Positions 8,014 through 14,573 of a stretch of 18,376 nt of DNA are shown here, one piece after another. Under the pieces are notes generated by a model. The model saw nothing but the letters and a program-made list of their open reading frames with translations, was not told the DNA's origin and searched no databases. Location: the NCBI RefSeq assembly GCF_000159955.1, contig NZ_GG695975.1, positions 92,776 through 111,151 on the forward strand, written 5' to 3'. Position numbers and translations under genes: made by a program. The number at the start of each line of letters is the position of its first letter. Positions within the stretch are counted from its first letter, which is position 1. The stretch comes from Paenibacillus sp. oral taxon 786 str. D14. GTDB lineage: Bacteria; Bacillota; Bacilli; Paenibacillales; Paenibacillaceae.

Positions 8014-8048
8014 AGAGCCCTTTGAATCTGTTAGGGCTCTTTTTCTTT
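8014..8048 (+). terminator. riboswitch-controlled terminator
   Basis: AGAGCCCT (8014-8021) pairs with AGGGCTCT (8033-8040), followed by TTTTTCTTT. It is the expression platform of the SAM riboswitch. Confidence 0.93.
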
Positions 8049-8050
8049 AA

Positions 8051-8158
8051 GATATCAGAAAGTATAAACTTCGGAGCATTGGCATCCTGATATCGCAAGA
8101 CAAACTTCCGCTAAACGCGGTCTGTCTACTTTGAATGTACGTCGATAGACGTTTTTCT
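8051..8158 (+). promoter_or_regulatory. three further leader hairpins before metN
   Basis: GATATCAG (8051-8058) pairs with CTGATATC (8087-8094). AGACA with inner CCGC (8098-8112) pairs with GCGG and TGTCT (8117-8127). ACGTC (8139-8143) pairs with GACGT (8148-8152) and is followed by TTTTTCTT, a weak second terminator. They lie between the riboswitch terminator and the metN ribosome binding site. Function is unknown; they may only be mRNA structure. Confidence 0.45.
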
Positions 8159-8195
8159 TATATTTACGCCATGCTAGGAACAGGAGGTTAGCCGA

Positions 8196-9209
8196 TTGAT
8201 TGAACTTAAGGGCATTACGAAAATCTATCGCACCAAAAAAACGGCGACCCCCGCACTGTCCGGATTAAATCTGAGCGTTCGCAAAGGGGAAATCTTCGGC
8301 GTCATCGGTCATTCCGGTGCCGGCAAGAGCACGTTGATCCGCTGCATCAATTTGCTGGAGCGCCCGACCGAAGGTGAGGTGTGGGTCGGCGGGGTTGAGC
8401 TGACGAAGCTCGGTAAGCGTGAGCTGCAGCAGCAGCGCCGCAAGATCGGCATGATTTTTCAACATTTCAACCTGCTGTCATCGGCTACCGTTTATGATAA
8501 TATCGCATTTCCGCTGACGCTGATCGGAACGCCGAAGGCGGCCATCGCGGAGAAGGTCAATGAGCTGCTGGCTCTCGTCGGCTTGGAGGAGCATCGTCAC
8601 AAGTATCCGGCGCAGCTCTCCGGTGGTCAGAAGCAGCGCGTCGGCATCGCCCGGGCCTTGGCCAGCGAACCGGATGTGCTGCTGTGCGACGAGGCCACTT
8701 CGGCGCTGGATCCACAGACGACGGATTCCATCCTGAAGCTGCTGCTGGACATCAACAAGCGGTTCCAGCTGACGATCCTGCTGATTACGCACGAGATGCA
8801 TGTCATCCAAAGCATCTGCGACCGTGTGGCGGTTATTCACCAAGGAGGCATCGTGGAAGAGGGGCCGGTGACGGAGGTGTTCCTGAAGCCGAAACATCCG
8901 GTGACCCGGGAGTTTATCCACCGGGAGTCAGGGGACGAAGGCTTGAAGCTGGCGACTTCGGTTCCGCATCCTGCGTGGGCGAAGCTGGTGAAAATCACGT
9001 TCCTGGGAGCGAAAACCTACGAATCGGTGTTGTCCCAGGTCGTTCGGGAAACCGGCGTCAACTTTGCCATCCTGCAAGGCACGATCTCAGCGATTAAGGA
9101 TATCCCGTACGGTCAACTGACCGTATCGTTTGAAGGCGAAGATGACCAGGTGGAGCGCACGCTGTCGCTCCTGCGGGAACGCGACCTTGACGTGGAGGTG
9201 ATCGAATAA
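8196..9209 (+). CDS. metN: methionine ABC transporter ATP-binding protein
   Basis: ATPase of the MetNIQ importer for methionine, on the cytoplasmic face of the membrane. The 337 aa protein has Walker A GHSGAGKST (38-46), Q-loop Q89, signature LSGGQ (141-145), Walker B VLLCDE (161-166) and H-loop H199 in LLITHE. Residues from about 255 to the end form the C-terminal NIL/ACT-like domain, which in MetN proteins binds methionine and gives trans-inhibition. The start is TTG at 8196, with AGGAGG at 8182-8187. Its stop codon overlaps the metI start by one base (TAATG), so translation is coupled. It is controlled by the upstream SAM riboswitch, which confirms methionine as the likely substrate. Confidence 0.97.
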   Translation: MIELKGITKIYRTKKTATPALSGLNLSVRKGEIFGVIGHSGAGKSTLIRCINLLERPTEGEVWVGGVELTKLGKRELQQQRRKIGMIFQHFNLLSSATVYDNIAFPLTLIGTPKAAIAEKVNELLALVGLEEHRHKYPAQLSGGQKQRVGIARALASEPDVLLCDEATSALDPQTTDSILKLLLDINKRFQLTILLITHEMHVIQSICDRVAVIHQGGIVEEGPVTEVFLKPKHPVTREFIHRESGDEGLKLATSVPHPAWAKLVKITFLGAKTYESVLSQVVRETGVNFAILQGTISAIKDIPYGQLTVSFEGEDDQVERTLSLLRERDLDVEVIE

Positions 9210-9877
9210 TGCGTGGATTGGATCTCGGAACCATCGATTGGGCAGAGATGGGTGTGGCCACGCTGGACACCCTAAAGATGATGGGTTTTGCAACCTTGTT
9301 TACTTTCTTGATCGGGCTTCCGCTCGGGGTGTTGCTGTACACCTTCTCGCGTTCTCAATCCTTGGTATTAGGATGGGTTTACCGGATAATTTCGCTAATT
9401 GTTAACATCCTTCGCTCGGTTCCGTTCATTATCTTGATCGTTGCGTTAATTCCGGTTACGCGGGCGATCATGGGCGTATCCACCGGTGTGGAGGGGACGA
9501 TTCCGCCGCTGGTGATCGGGGCAGCCCCGTTCTTCGCCCGGTTGGTGGAAACGGCGCTGCGCGAGGTGGATCGCGGAGTGATCGAAGCTTCCCAAGCGAT
9601 GGGCGCTTCCTCGTTCCAGATCATCCGCAAGGTGCTGCTGCCGGAATCGCTGCCCGGCCTGATCGCGGGCATGACGATTACCGTAGTCACGCTGGTGTCC
9701 TATACCGCCATGTCGGGCATGGTCGGCGGCGGTGGTCTCGGCGACCTGGCGATCCGTTACGGGTATTACCGGTACGAGACGGGAATCATGATCGTTTCGG
9801 TGATTTTTATGGTCATTCTGGTGCAGGTGCTGCAAATGCTGGGTGACCGCTTGGTGATTTATTTTACGCGGAAATAA
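9209..9877 (+). CDS. metI: methionine ABC transporter permease
   Basis: A 222 aa membrane permease of MetNIQ, with five expected helices. The EAA loop that docks onto MetN is EASQAMGASSFQIIRKVLLP (126-145). The ATG overlaps the last base of the metN stop, and GGAGGTG at 9194-9200 inside the end of metN serves as ribosome binding site. The length and the GGGGLGDLAIRYGYYRYETG-type C-terminal segment are those of the MetI family. Second gene of the operon; metQ follows 60 bp later. Confidence 0.96.
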   Translation: MRGLDLGTIDWAEMGVATLDTLKMMGFATLFTFLIGLPLGVLLYTFSRSQSLVLGWVYRIISLIVNILRSVPFIILIVALIPVTRAIMGVSTGVEGTIPPLVIGAAPFFARLVETALREVDRGVIEASQAMGASSFQIIRKVLLPESLPGLIAGMTITVVTLVSYTAMSGMVGGGGLGDLAIRYGYYRYETGIMIVSVIFMVILVQVLQMLGDRLVIYFTRK

Positions 9878-9937
9878 GGAAACTTAAATATATAGAAGCA
9901 TCCTTATTCAAAAAACCTTTAAGGGGGAGAACCTGCA

Positions 9938-10819
9938 ATGAAAAAATGGACTTTATCTTTGTTAACGCTCGTATTGGTACTGGTACTGGCTGCTTGCGGC
10001 AGCAATAACGCCGCCAATAACGGGGCAGCAGGTAACACGGCTGGCGAAACGTCGGCAGCTGAAGGGAACGCCGCAGATACGGGGAACCAAACCGCGGCCG
10101 AGCCAGTGAAGCTGGTTGTAGGTGCGACCGTGCCTCATGCTGACATCTTGAAATTTATTGCACCGAAGCTGAAGGAAGAAGGCGTTGAGCTGGAAGTTAA
10201 AGAATTCACCGATTATGTGCAACCCAACGTACAGCTGTATGAAAAAGAGTTGGATGCGAACTACTTCCAACATCAGCCTTACCTGGACGAACAAAATGCC
10301 CAAAACGGCTTTGATCTCGTTCCGGTTGTAGGGGTTCACGTTGAACCGTTTGGCGCTTACTCCAACAAATACAAATCCGCTGACGAGCTTCCGGACGGCG
10401 CTACAATCGCGATCCCGAACGACCCAACCAACGGCGGCCGCGCGTTGCTGTTGCTGCAGAAGCAAGGGTTGATCAAACTGAAGGATGACGCTGGAATCAC
10501 AGCAACGGCTAAAGACATCGTAGAAAATCCGAAAAACCTGAAATTCAAAGAAACGGATGCAGCTATGCTGCCTCGTCTGCTGCCTGAAGTGGATCTGGCG
10601 CTGATCAATACGAACTTCGCACTGGAAGCGAAGCTGAATCCGACGAAGGATGCTTTGTTCATCGAGGATAAAGATTCGCCATACACGAACCTTCTGGTAG
10701 CTCGCCCGGACAATAAAGATTCCGAAGCGATCCAGAAGCTGGCGAAGGCGCTGACTTCCGACGAAGTCCGCACGTTCATCAACGACACCTATGATGGTGC
10801 TTTGGTACCGGTATTCTAA
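9938..10819 (+). CDS. metQ: methionine-binding lipoprotein
   Basis: Substrate-binding lipoprotein of the NlpA/MetQ family, 293 aa. The signal peptide MKKWTLSLLTLVLVLVLAAC ends in lipobox LAAC, so the mature protein is lipidated on C20 and anchored to the outer face of the membrane. A low-complexity Asn/Ala/Gly-rich tether (about 21-55) follows, then the binding domain with family segments PHADILKF, VQPNVQLYEKELDANYFQH and IPNDPTNGGRALLLLQ. AAGGGGGAG precedes the ATG. It closes the metNIQ operon and is followed by a strong terminator. Confidence 0.96.
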   Translation: MKKWTLSLLTLVLVLVLAACGSNNAANNGAAGNTAGETSAAEGNAADTGNQTAAEPVKLVVGATVPHADILKFIAPKLKEEGVELEVKEFTDYVQPNVQLYEKELDANYFQHQPYLDEQNAQNGFDLVPVVGVHVEPFGAYSNKYKSADELPDGATIAIPNDPTNGGRALLLLQKQGLIKLKDDAGITATAKDIVENPKNLKFKETDAAMLPRLLPEVDLALINTNFALEAKLNPTKDALFIEDKDSPYTNLLVARPDNKDSEAIQKLAKALTSDEVRTFINDTYDGALVPVF

Positions 10820-10838
10820 GTAGCAAGAAGCAGAAATG

Positions 10839-10867
10839 TCCCGTTGCGTGTGCAGCGGGATTTTTTT
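10839..10867 (+). terminator. intrinsic terminator of the metNIQ operon
   Basis: TCCCGTTGC (10839-10847) pairs with GCAGCGGGA (10852-10860) with one T-G pair and a 4 nt loop, followed by seven T residues. Confidence 0.92.
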
Positions 10868-10901
10868 GTTTTCCTGCCAGTTTGAAGCGTCCATTGCATC
10901 T

Positions 10902-11091
10902 CAACTGTAAAACTGCAGTTCATTTTCGGCAAATCGCCCGATTTATGGCCTGTGAAATGTAAAAGTGCATTCGATTGGAGGCAATTTGGCCCCAAAAGAC
11001 GCTTCTGACGGGAAATCAACTGTACTTTTGCATTTGAAAGCTTAATGTCAGGGCATTTTGGTGAAAATCAACTGCACTTTTGCATTTAAAG
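10902..11091. repeat. array of four ~18 bp TGCACTTTTGCA-like units
   Basis: Units lie at about 10902-10920, 10954-10972, 11013-11040 and 11064-11091, spaced 51-60 bp apart. The last two are direct copies (AACTGTACTTTTGCATTT and AACTGCACTTTTGCATTT). The second is inverted (AAATGTAAAAGTGCATT), and the first is a degenerate inverted-type copy. The array can be drawn as a large inverted repeat of two pairs. It fills most of the 399 bp between the metQ terminator and the SDR gene, and no gene is seen there. Confidence 0.7.
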
Positions 11092-11154
11092 AGCGCTGTT
11101 TCGTCGTGGAGCATGGGGGGAGCGCAAAAGAACGGGATAGAACGCCGCGGCGGT

Positions 11155-11189
11155 TTGTGGGAATCCTTTAAATCTTTTATACTTAAAGG
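11155..11189 (+). promoter_or_regulatory. candidate promoter with operator-like inverted repeat for the SDR gene
   Basis: TTGTGG (11155-11160), a 17 bp spacer, and TATACT (11178-11183). The -10 overlaps the inverted repeat CCTTTAA (11165-11171) / TTAAAGG (11183-11189), which could be a repressor site or a short hairpin. The -35 is weak (three of six). Confidence 0.45.
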
Positions 11190-11218
11190 GACAGCACCTG
11201 GGAGGAGGAGAAGGAACG

Positions 11219-11992
11219 TTGCATGGCAAAGTTGCCTTAATAACCGGGAGCGCCAAAGGCCTCGGGAAGAAAACAGCGCTGACGCTGGCAGAACAAGGCT
11301 GCCATATCGCGCTGAATTACGTACATAGCAAAGCGGAAGCGCTCTCCCTCCAATCGGACATCGAGCGCCTGGGCGTCCGCTGCATCGCAGTGCAAGCCGA
11401 CGTTTCGCGCCGGGAGCAAATCGAGGACCTGGCCCGTCAAGTGAACGAGCAGCTCGGCACGATTGACATCCTGGTCAACAACGCCGGACCGTTTATCCGC
11501 GAACGCAAGCTGTTTGCCGACTACAGCCAGAGTGAAGTGCTGGCCATGATCGAAGGGAATTTGGTGGGCAGTCTGCTGCTGGATCATCTTGTGCTGCCGG
11601 GGATGCGGGAGAAACGATGGGGGCGGATCATCCATTTTGGATTTGGTCATGCCGCTGAATCGCGCGCCTGGCCGCATCGGGCGGTCTATGCCGCGGCCAA
11701 AACCGGACTGGTGTCCTTTACGAAGACGCTGGCCGTCGAGGAAGCCCCATACGGCATCACCGTCAATATGGTTTGCCCCGGCGACATTCGCGGGAGTCAG
11801 AAAGAGATGTCGATACATGAAGTTCGGGGGCTCCGCGATGGGGAGACGCCGCTGGGGCGTCCCGGAAGCGGGGAGGATATCGCCCGCGTCATTGCGTTTT
11901 TGTGCCATTCGGACTCGGATTTCATCACTGGCAATATCATGGACATCTCCGGCGGACTCGACCCGATCCGTCCGTGGATCAAGCCTTCTTAA
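11219..11992 (+). CDS. short-chain dehydrogenase/reductase (SDR) family oxidoreductase
   Basis: A 257 aa NAD(P)-dependent Rossmann-fold oxidoreductase. It shows the cofactor glycine motif TGSAKGLG (9-16), D61 after strand 3, NNAG (87-90), N114 and the catalytic YxxxK as Y157 and K161. The residue 13 before Y157, where classical SDRs such as FabG have the catalytic Ser, is H144 in HFGFGHAAES; S148 is the nearest Ser. The C-terminal GETPLGRPGSGEDIARVIAFL and GNIMDISGGL segments are typical of FabG-like SDRs. The start is TTG at 11219, behind the purine-rich GGAGGAGGAGAAGGA. It is a single gene ending at a bidirectional terminator. The substrate is unknown; an automatic FabG label would be unsafe because of the missing Ser. 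Confidence 0.85.
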   Translation: MHGKVALITGSAKGLGKKTALTLAEQGCHIALNYVHSKAEALSLQSDIERLGVRCIAVQADVSRREQIEDLARQVNEQLGTIDILVNNAGPFIRERKLFADYSQSEVLAMIEGNLVGSLLLDHLVLPGMREKRWGRIIHFGFGHAAESRAWPHRAVYAAAKTGLVSFTKTLAVEEAPYGITVNMVCPGDIRGSQKEMSIHEVRGLRDGETPLGRPGSGEDIARVIAFLCHSDSDFITGNIMDISGGLDPIRPWIKPS

Positions 11993-12016
11993 GCGGGTCT
12001 GTCAGACCCAACAAAA

Positions 12017-12053
12017 AAACCCGGCCTTCCGACATCTTGCCGGAGCCGGGTTT
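12017..12053. terminator. bidirectional terminator between the SDR gene and the NifU-like gene
   Basis: AAACCCGGC (12017-12025) pairs with GCCGGGTTT (12045-12053), with an inner TTCCG/CGGA pairing. On the minus strand it is followed by a run of seven T residues, making it stronger for the NifU-like gene. On the plus strand TTTGTTT serves the SDR gene. Confidence 0.85.
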
Positions 12054-12097
12054 GTTTAAACCCTCCTGCTGAAGAGCAATCATTCATGGATTGCGAA

Positions 12098-12343
12098 TTA
12101 AAATACTTGTACGACCTCTTCTACGCCTTCCACTTCTTCAAACAGAGCGCGTTCGATCCCTGCTTTGAGGGTGATCGTGGAGCTTGGGCAGCTGCCGCAG
12201 GCACCCATCAATTTCAGTTTCACGATGCCGTCTTCTACGTCGACGAGTTCGACGTCGCCACCGTCACGTTGCAGGAAAGGCCGCAGTTTGTCCAATACTT
12301 CCAATACTTCATCATACAATTTATCTTGTACGTTTTCACTCAT
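12098..12343 (-). CDS. NifU C-terminal domain iron-sulfur protein (YutI-like)
   Basis: An 81 aa protein that is essentially one NifU C-terminal domain, which holds or delivers an Fe-S cluster. The cluster cysteines are C49 and C52 in [10 protein letters not shown], and [11 protein letters not shown] is the family's hallmark before them. I start it at the ATG at 12343, with AAGGAG 9 nt upstream; a TTG three codons earlier overlaps the ribosome binding site region. It diverges from the yuzB-like gene and lies close to a HesB carrier, a neighbourhood also known around yutI, yuzB and yutM in B. subtilis. It has its own good promoter on the minus strand. Confidence 0.93.
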   Translation of the reverse strand: MSENVQDKLYDEVLEVLDKLRPFLQRDGGDVELVDVEDGIVKLKLMGACGSCPSSTITLKAGIERALFEEVEGVEEVVQVF

Positions 12344-12367
12344 TGTTTTCAACTCCTTTCTTGCCTT

Positions 12368-12396
12368 ATTATATTACAAAAAGTCAAAAATTTAAA
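12368..12396 (-). promoter_or_regulatory. promoter of the NifU-like gene
   Basis: Read on the minus strand: TTTAAA (12396-12391), 17 bp, TATAAT (12373-12368). The -10 is perfect and the -35 matches four of six. It starts transcription about 20 nt before the ribosome binding site. Confidence 0.7.
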
Positions 12397-12421
12397 TGCT
12401 TCTTCATGGGGAGGACGGAAG

Positions 12422-12655
12422 ATGAAACCGATCCTTGAATATTGTACGAATAATGCCAGTTTAGGTACGGACGAAGCGATTTGGAAAGTGAAGGAGCAAG
12501 TCGATTGCGATATCTATGAATACGGCTGCCTCACCGCTTGCGGCACGTGTTATTTGTTTCCGTACGTGCTGGTTGACGGCGAGCAGGTGGAGGGGGAAGA
12601 GGCCGACCAGTTAGCCGAACGAATCCTGCAAAAAATTAGGGAGACCCATCCGTAA
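12422..12655 (+). CDS. YuzB-like protein (UPF0349/DUF1450)
   Basis: A 77 aa small protein with four cysteines, C8 (EYCTNN), C36, C40 and C43 (YGCLTACGTC). The EYGCL-x2-CGTC block is the signature of the YuzB/UPF0349 family, whose function is not established; the thioredoxin-like or metal-binding spacing suggests Fe-S or redox involvement. The ATG at 12422 lies behind GGGAGGACGGAAG. The open frame continues upstream through the antisense of the NifU-like gene, but that extension has no ribosome binding site. It sits between the NifU-like gene and mqnE, converging on mqnE with a 22 bp gap and no clear terminator. Confidence 0.85.
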   Translation: MKPILEYCTNNASLGTDEAIWKVKEQVDCDIYEYGCLTACGTCYLFPYVLVDGEQVEGEEADQLAERILQKIRETHP

Positions 12656-12677
12656 CGAAAGGTTCCCCCTGACGAAA

Positions 12678-13784
12678 TTATTCGTAGACCCGAAGCTCGT
12701 TGTAGAACGTATCCCGTTCAACCGGAATGCGCCCGGCCCCTTTGACGAGCCAGATCAGCTCTTTTAACGTCAATCCTTCCGGGGTTTGCGCGCCTGCCGC
12801 ATGGCTGATTTGCTCCTTCAGGATCGTGCCGTGTACGTCCGAGGCCCCAAAGGTTAAGGCCACCTGCGTCAGCTGGACGCCGATATTGATAAAGTAAGCT
12901 TTGATGTGCTGAATGTTATCCAGCATCAAGCGGCTGATCGCGATCGTCTTGAGGTCCTCGAAGGCCGAATTGCGGCGCATGATGCTGGCGTTCTTGTTTC
13001 GCGGCTGCATGGACAACGGGATAAACACCTGGAACCCGCCGGTTTCGTCCTGCAGATCGCGGATTTGCATCATATGGCGGATGCGATCCTCATAGGATTC
13101 GATAGAGCCGTAGAGCATCGTGGTTGGGGTCTTCATTCCCAGCCGGTGCGCCGTCCGATGGACGTCCAGATATTGGTCGACGTTGGCTTTCTCGACCTTC
13201 ATCTTTTCCCGATATTGGTCGGACAAGATTTCCGCGCCGCCGCCGGTTAAGGATTCGAGGCCGGCTTCCTGCAGTTGCATCAGCACTTCCTTCGTGCTCA
13301 GGCCGCTGAGCCGGGTGAAGAATTCGATCTCCGCCGCCGTATACGCCTTGATGGTCACATGCGGGAAATTCTCTTTCAGCGCTTTGAGCGAGTCCACGTA
13401 ATATTGGAACGGTACGTGGTTGTTGTGCCCGCCTACGATATGGAACTCACGGACGCCCGGAGTGATGTGCTGCTTCACGTAAGCGACCATTTCCTCCCCG
13501 GAAAGCGTATAAGCCCCTTCTTCTCCTTGATCCTTGCGGAAGCTGCAAAACGCACAGTGAGATTCGCAGACGTTCGTGAAGTAGAGGCTCATATTTTCGA
13601 TAAAATATACCTTTTTCCCGTTCTTACGCAGGTTAACTTCATTCGCTAATTGCCCGATCGTCAATATATCATTGCTTTCATATAGATAGACACCGTCTTC
13701 GAGGTTGAGACGTTCGCCTTGGCGGACTTTGTCCACAATTTCGGCCATTCTCTTGTCGGTGTTTGGGGTGACTACAGTGAACAT
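12678..13784 (-). CDS. mqnE: aminofutalosine synthase (radical SAM)
   Basis: Radical SAM enzyme that joins SAM to 3-[(1-carboxyvinyl)oxy]benzoate to give aminofutalosine, the early radical step of the futalosine menaquinone pathway. The 368 aa protein has the CX3CX2C cluster motif C73-ESH-C77-AF-C80, followed by SFRKDQGEEGAYTLS, and HIVGGHNNHVPFQYYVDSL, which are MqnE family features. The related MqnC and CofH have similar architecture, so the choice of MqnE rests on my recognition of these segments and the length. The ATG at 13784 has GGAGGGAAC upstream. It has its own promoter, and its neighbours are Fe-S carrier proteins that could supply its [4Fe-4S] cluster. It runs opposite to HesB and converges with yuzB. 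Confidence 0.92.
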   Translation of the reverse strand: MFTVVTPNTDKRMAEIVDKVRQGERLNLEDGVYLYESNDILTIGQLANEVNLRKNGKKVYFIENMSLYFTNVCESHCAFCSFRKDQGEEGAYTLSGEEMVAYVKQHITPGVREFHIVGGHNNHVPFQYYVDSLKALKENFPHVTIKAYTAAEIEFFTRLSGLSTKEVLMQLQEAGLESLTGGGAEILSDQYREKMKVEKANVDQYLDVHRTAHRLGMKTPTTMLYGSIESYEDRIRHMMQIRDLQDETGGFQVFIPLSMQPRNKNASIMRRNSAFEDLKTIAISRLMLDNIQHIKAYFINIGVQLTQVALTFGASDVHGTILKEQISHAAGAQTPEGLTLKELIWLVKGAGRIPVERDTFYNELRVYE

Positions 13785-13848
13785 GACGTTCCCTCCGTTT
13801 CCAATTACATGAAATGCCTCGTATCCTAACAGTATGAATTACCTACCT

Positions 13849-13877
13849 ATTATAAACCTCACATTCCAAGCGGGCAA
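13849..13877 (-). promoter_or_regulatory. promoter of mqnE
   Basis: Read on the minus strand: TTGCCC (13877-13872), 17 bp spacer, TATAAT (13854-13849). It would give a leader of roughly 58 nt. The -10 is perfect and the -35 matches four of six. Confidence 0.7.
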
Positions 13878-13926
13878 TAAGCCTAGGGCGAAGATTAAAG
13901 ATTGGCAACTAGAAAAATCACAGTTG

Positions 13927-13955
13927 TTGAGCGATTGGAGGAGAAGGAGTATAAT
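13927..13955 (+). promoter_or_regulatory. promoter of the HesB/IscA-like gene
   Basis: TTGAGC (13927-13932), 17 bp spacer, TATAAT (13950-13955). The start site would fall near 13962, right at AAAGGAG, giving a very short leader. It is divergent from the mqnE promoter about 50 bp away. Confidence 0.75.
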
Positions 13956-13979
13956 TTTTCGTAAAGGAGTGAGTGCATA

Positions 13980-14336
13980 ATGATTAATATCAGCGACAGC
14001 GCCCTGGCGCGGATTAAAGATATGATAGCCCAAGAAGAAACACCCAATATGTTCCTGCGTGTCGGAGTGAATCCCGGCGGCTGCAGCGGCTTCTCCTACG
14101 GGATGGGCCTTGATGATCAGGAGAGCGAACAGGATGTCTATATGGACATCAAGGGGCTGAAGGTCGTCGTAGATAAGGACAGCATCCGTTATCTGAACGG
14201 CCTGGAGATCGACTTCAAGGAATCCGGCTTGAGCGGCGGCTTCACCATCCACAACCCGAACGCCATCGCCACCTGCGGATGCGGTCAATCGTTCCGCTTT
14301 AAGGACGAGGAAGGCGCGCCGCAACCTTGCGATTGA
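13980..14336 (+). CDS. HesB/IscA family iron-sulfur carrier (YutM/ErpA-like)
   Basis: A 118 aa A-type Fe-S carrier that receives clusters from a scaffold and passes them to apo-enzymes. The three cluster cysteines are C35 in GGCSGFSYGM and C99/C101 in TCGCGQSF. VDKDSIRYLNGLEIDF and GGFTIHNPNA are the standard family segments. The ATG at 13980 has AAAGGAG about 10 nt upstream. It belongs with the NifU-like and YuzB-like genes as a small iron-sulfur neighbourhood. It is the last chromosomal-type gene before the mobile region. Confidence 0.93.
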   Translation: MINISDSALARIKDMIAQEETPNMFLRVGVNPGGCSGFSYGMGLDDQESEQDVYMDIKGLKVVVDKDSIRYLNGLEIDFKESGLSGGFTIHNPNAIATCGCGQSFRFKDEEGAPQPCD

Positions 14337-14372
14337 TAAACGCAGTAACCACGCGGGTTCTCCGGTTTCACA

Positions 14373-14392
14373 TTCCGTTGATCTGAACGGAA
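14373..14392. other. 7 bp inverted repeat with 6 bp spacer; possible att core or hairpin
   Basis: TTCCGTT (14373-14379) and AACGGAA (14386-14392) are perfect complements flanking GATCTG. Weak outer pairing of GGGTT (14355-14359) with AACCC (14404-14408) extends the structure. There is no T-run, so it is not a standard terminator. Its shape, inverted arms around a 6 bp spacer, is that of a tyrosine recombinase core site. It lies between the last chromosomal gene and the integrase. Confidence 0.35.
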
Positions 14393-14455
14393 GCCGATAC
14401 GGAAACCCACGCGCGAACGAACGTTTGGGATTGCGGATAACAGCGGAAAAATGAG

Positions 14456-14513
14456 CGTTAACAACCCCGAATAGTGTACGTTAACAACCCTAAAAAACGC
14501 ATTTCAGGGTTGT
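14456..14513. repeat. CGTTAACAACCC direct repeats plus inverted half-site upstream of the integrase
   Basis: CGTTAACAACCC, with only its first base (C/A) differing from a wider match, occurs at 14456-14467 and 14479-14490, 23 bp apart. The inverse AGGGTTGT lies at 14506-14513, pairing with ACAACCCT at 14484-14491. The inverted half-site overlaps the integrase -35. These are good candidates for arm-type integrase/excisionase sites or repressor operators. Confidence 0.6.
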
Positions 14514-14539
14514 GGATCACGGCCTCTATTACGTATAAT
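14510..14539 (+). promoter_or_regulatory. candidate promoter of the integrase operon
   Basis: TTGTGG (14510-14515), 18 bp spacer, perfect TATAAT (14534-14539). The -35 is weak and lies in the AGGGTTGT half-site, suggesting occlusion by a bound protein. Confidence 0.55.
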
Positions 14540-14573
14540 CTCGCGATTATATCGTATTGGAGGTCGTTTTTTT

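Noticed and set aside
9962..10894. 310-codon minus-strand frame
   Set aside because: Antisense to metQ across its whole length and through the operon terminator; metQ is certain.
10816..11019. 67-codon minus-strand frame in the metQ-SDR gap
   Set aside because: It covers the metQ terminator and part of the repeat array, with no start signal.
12086..12421. In-frame upstream extension of the YuzB-like gene
   Set aside because: It runs antisense through the NifU-like gene; the ATG at 12422 has a proper ribosome binding site and gives the family length.
13839..14324. Minus-strand frame of 161 codons
   Set aside because: Shadow of the HesB/IscA-like gene, whose cysteine motifs are unmistakable.
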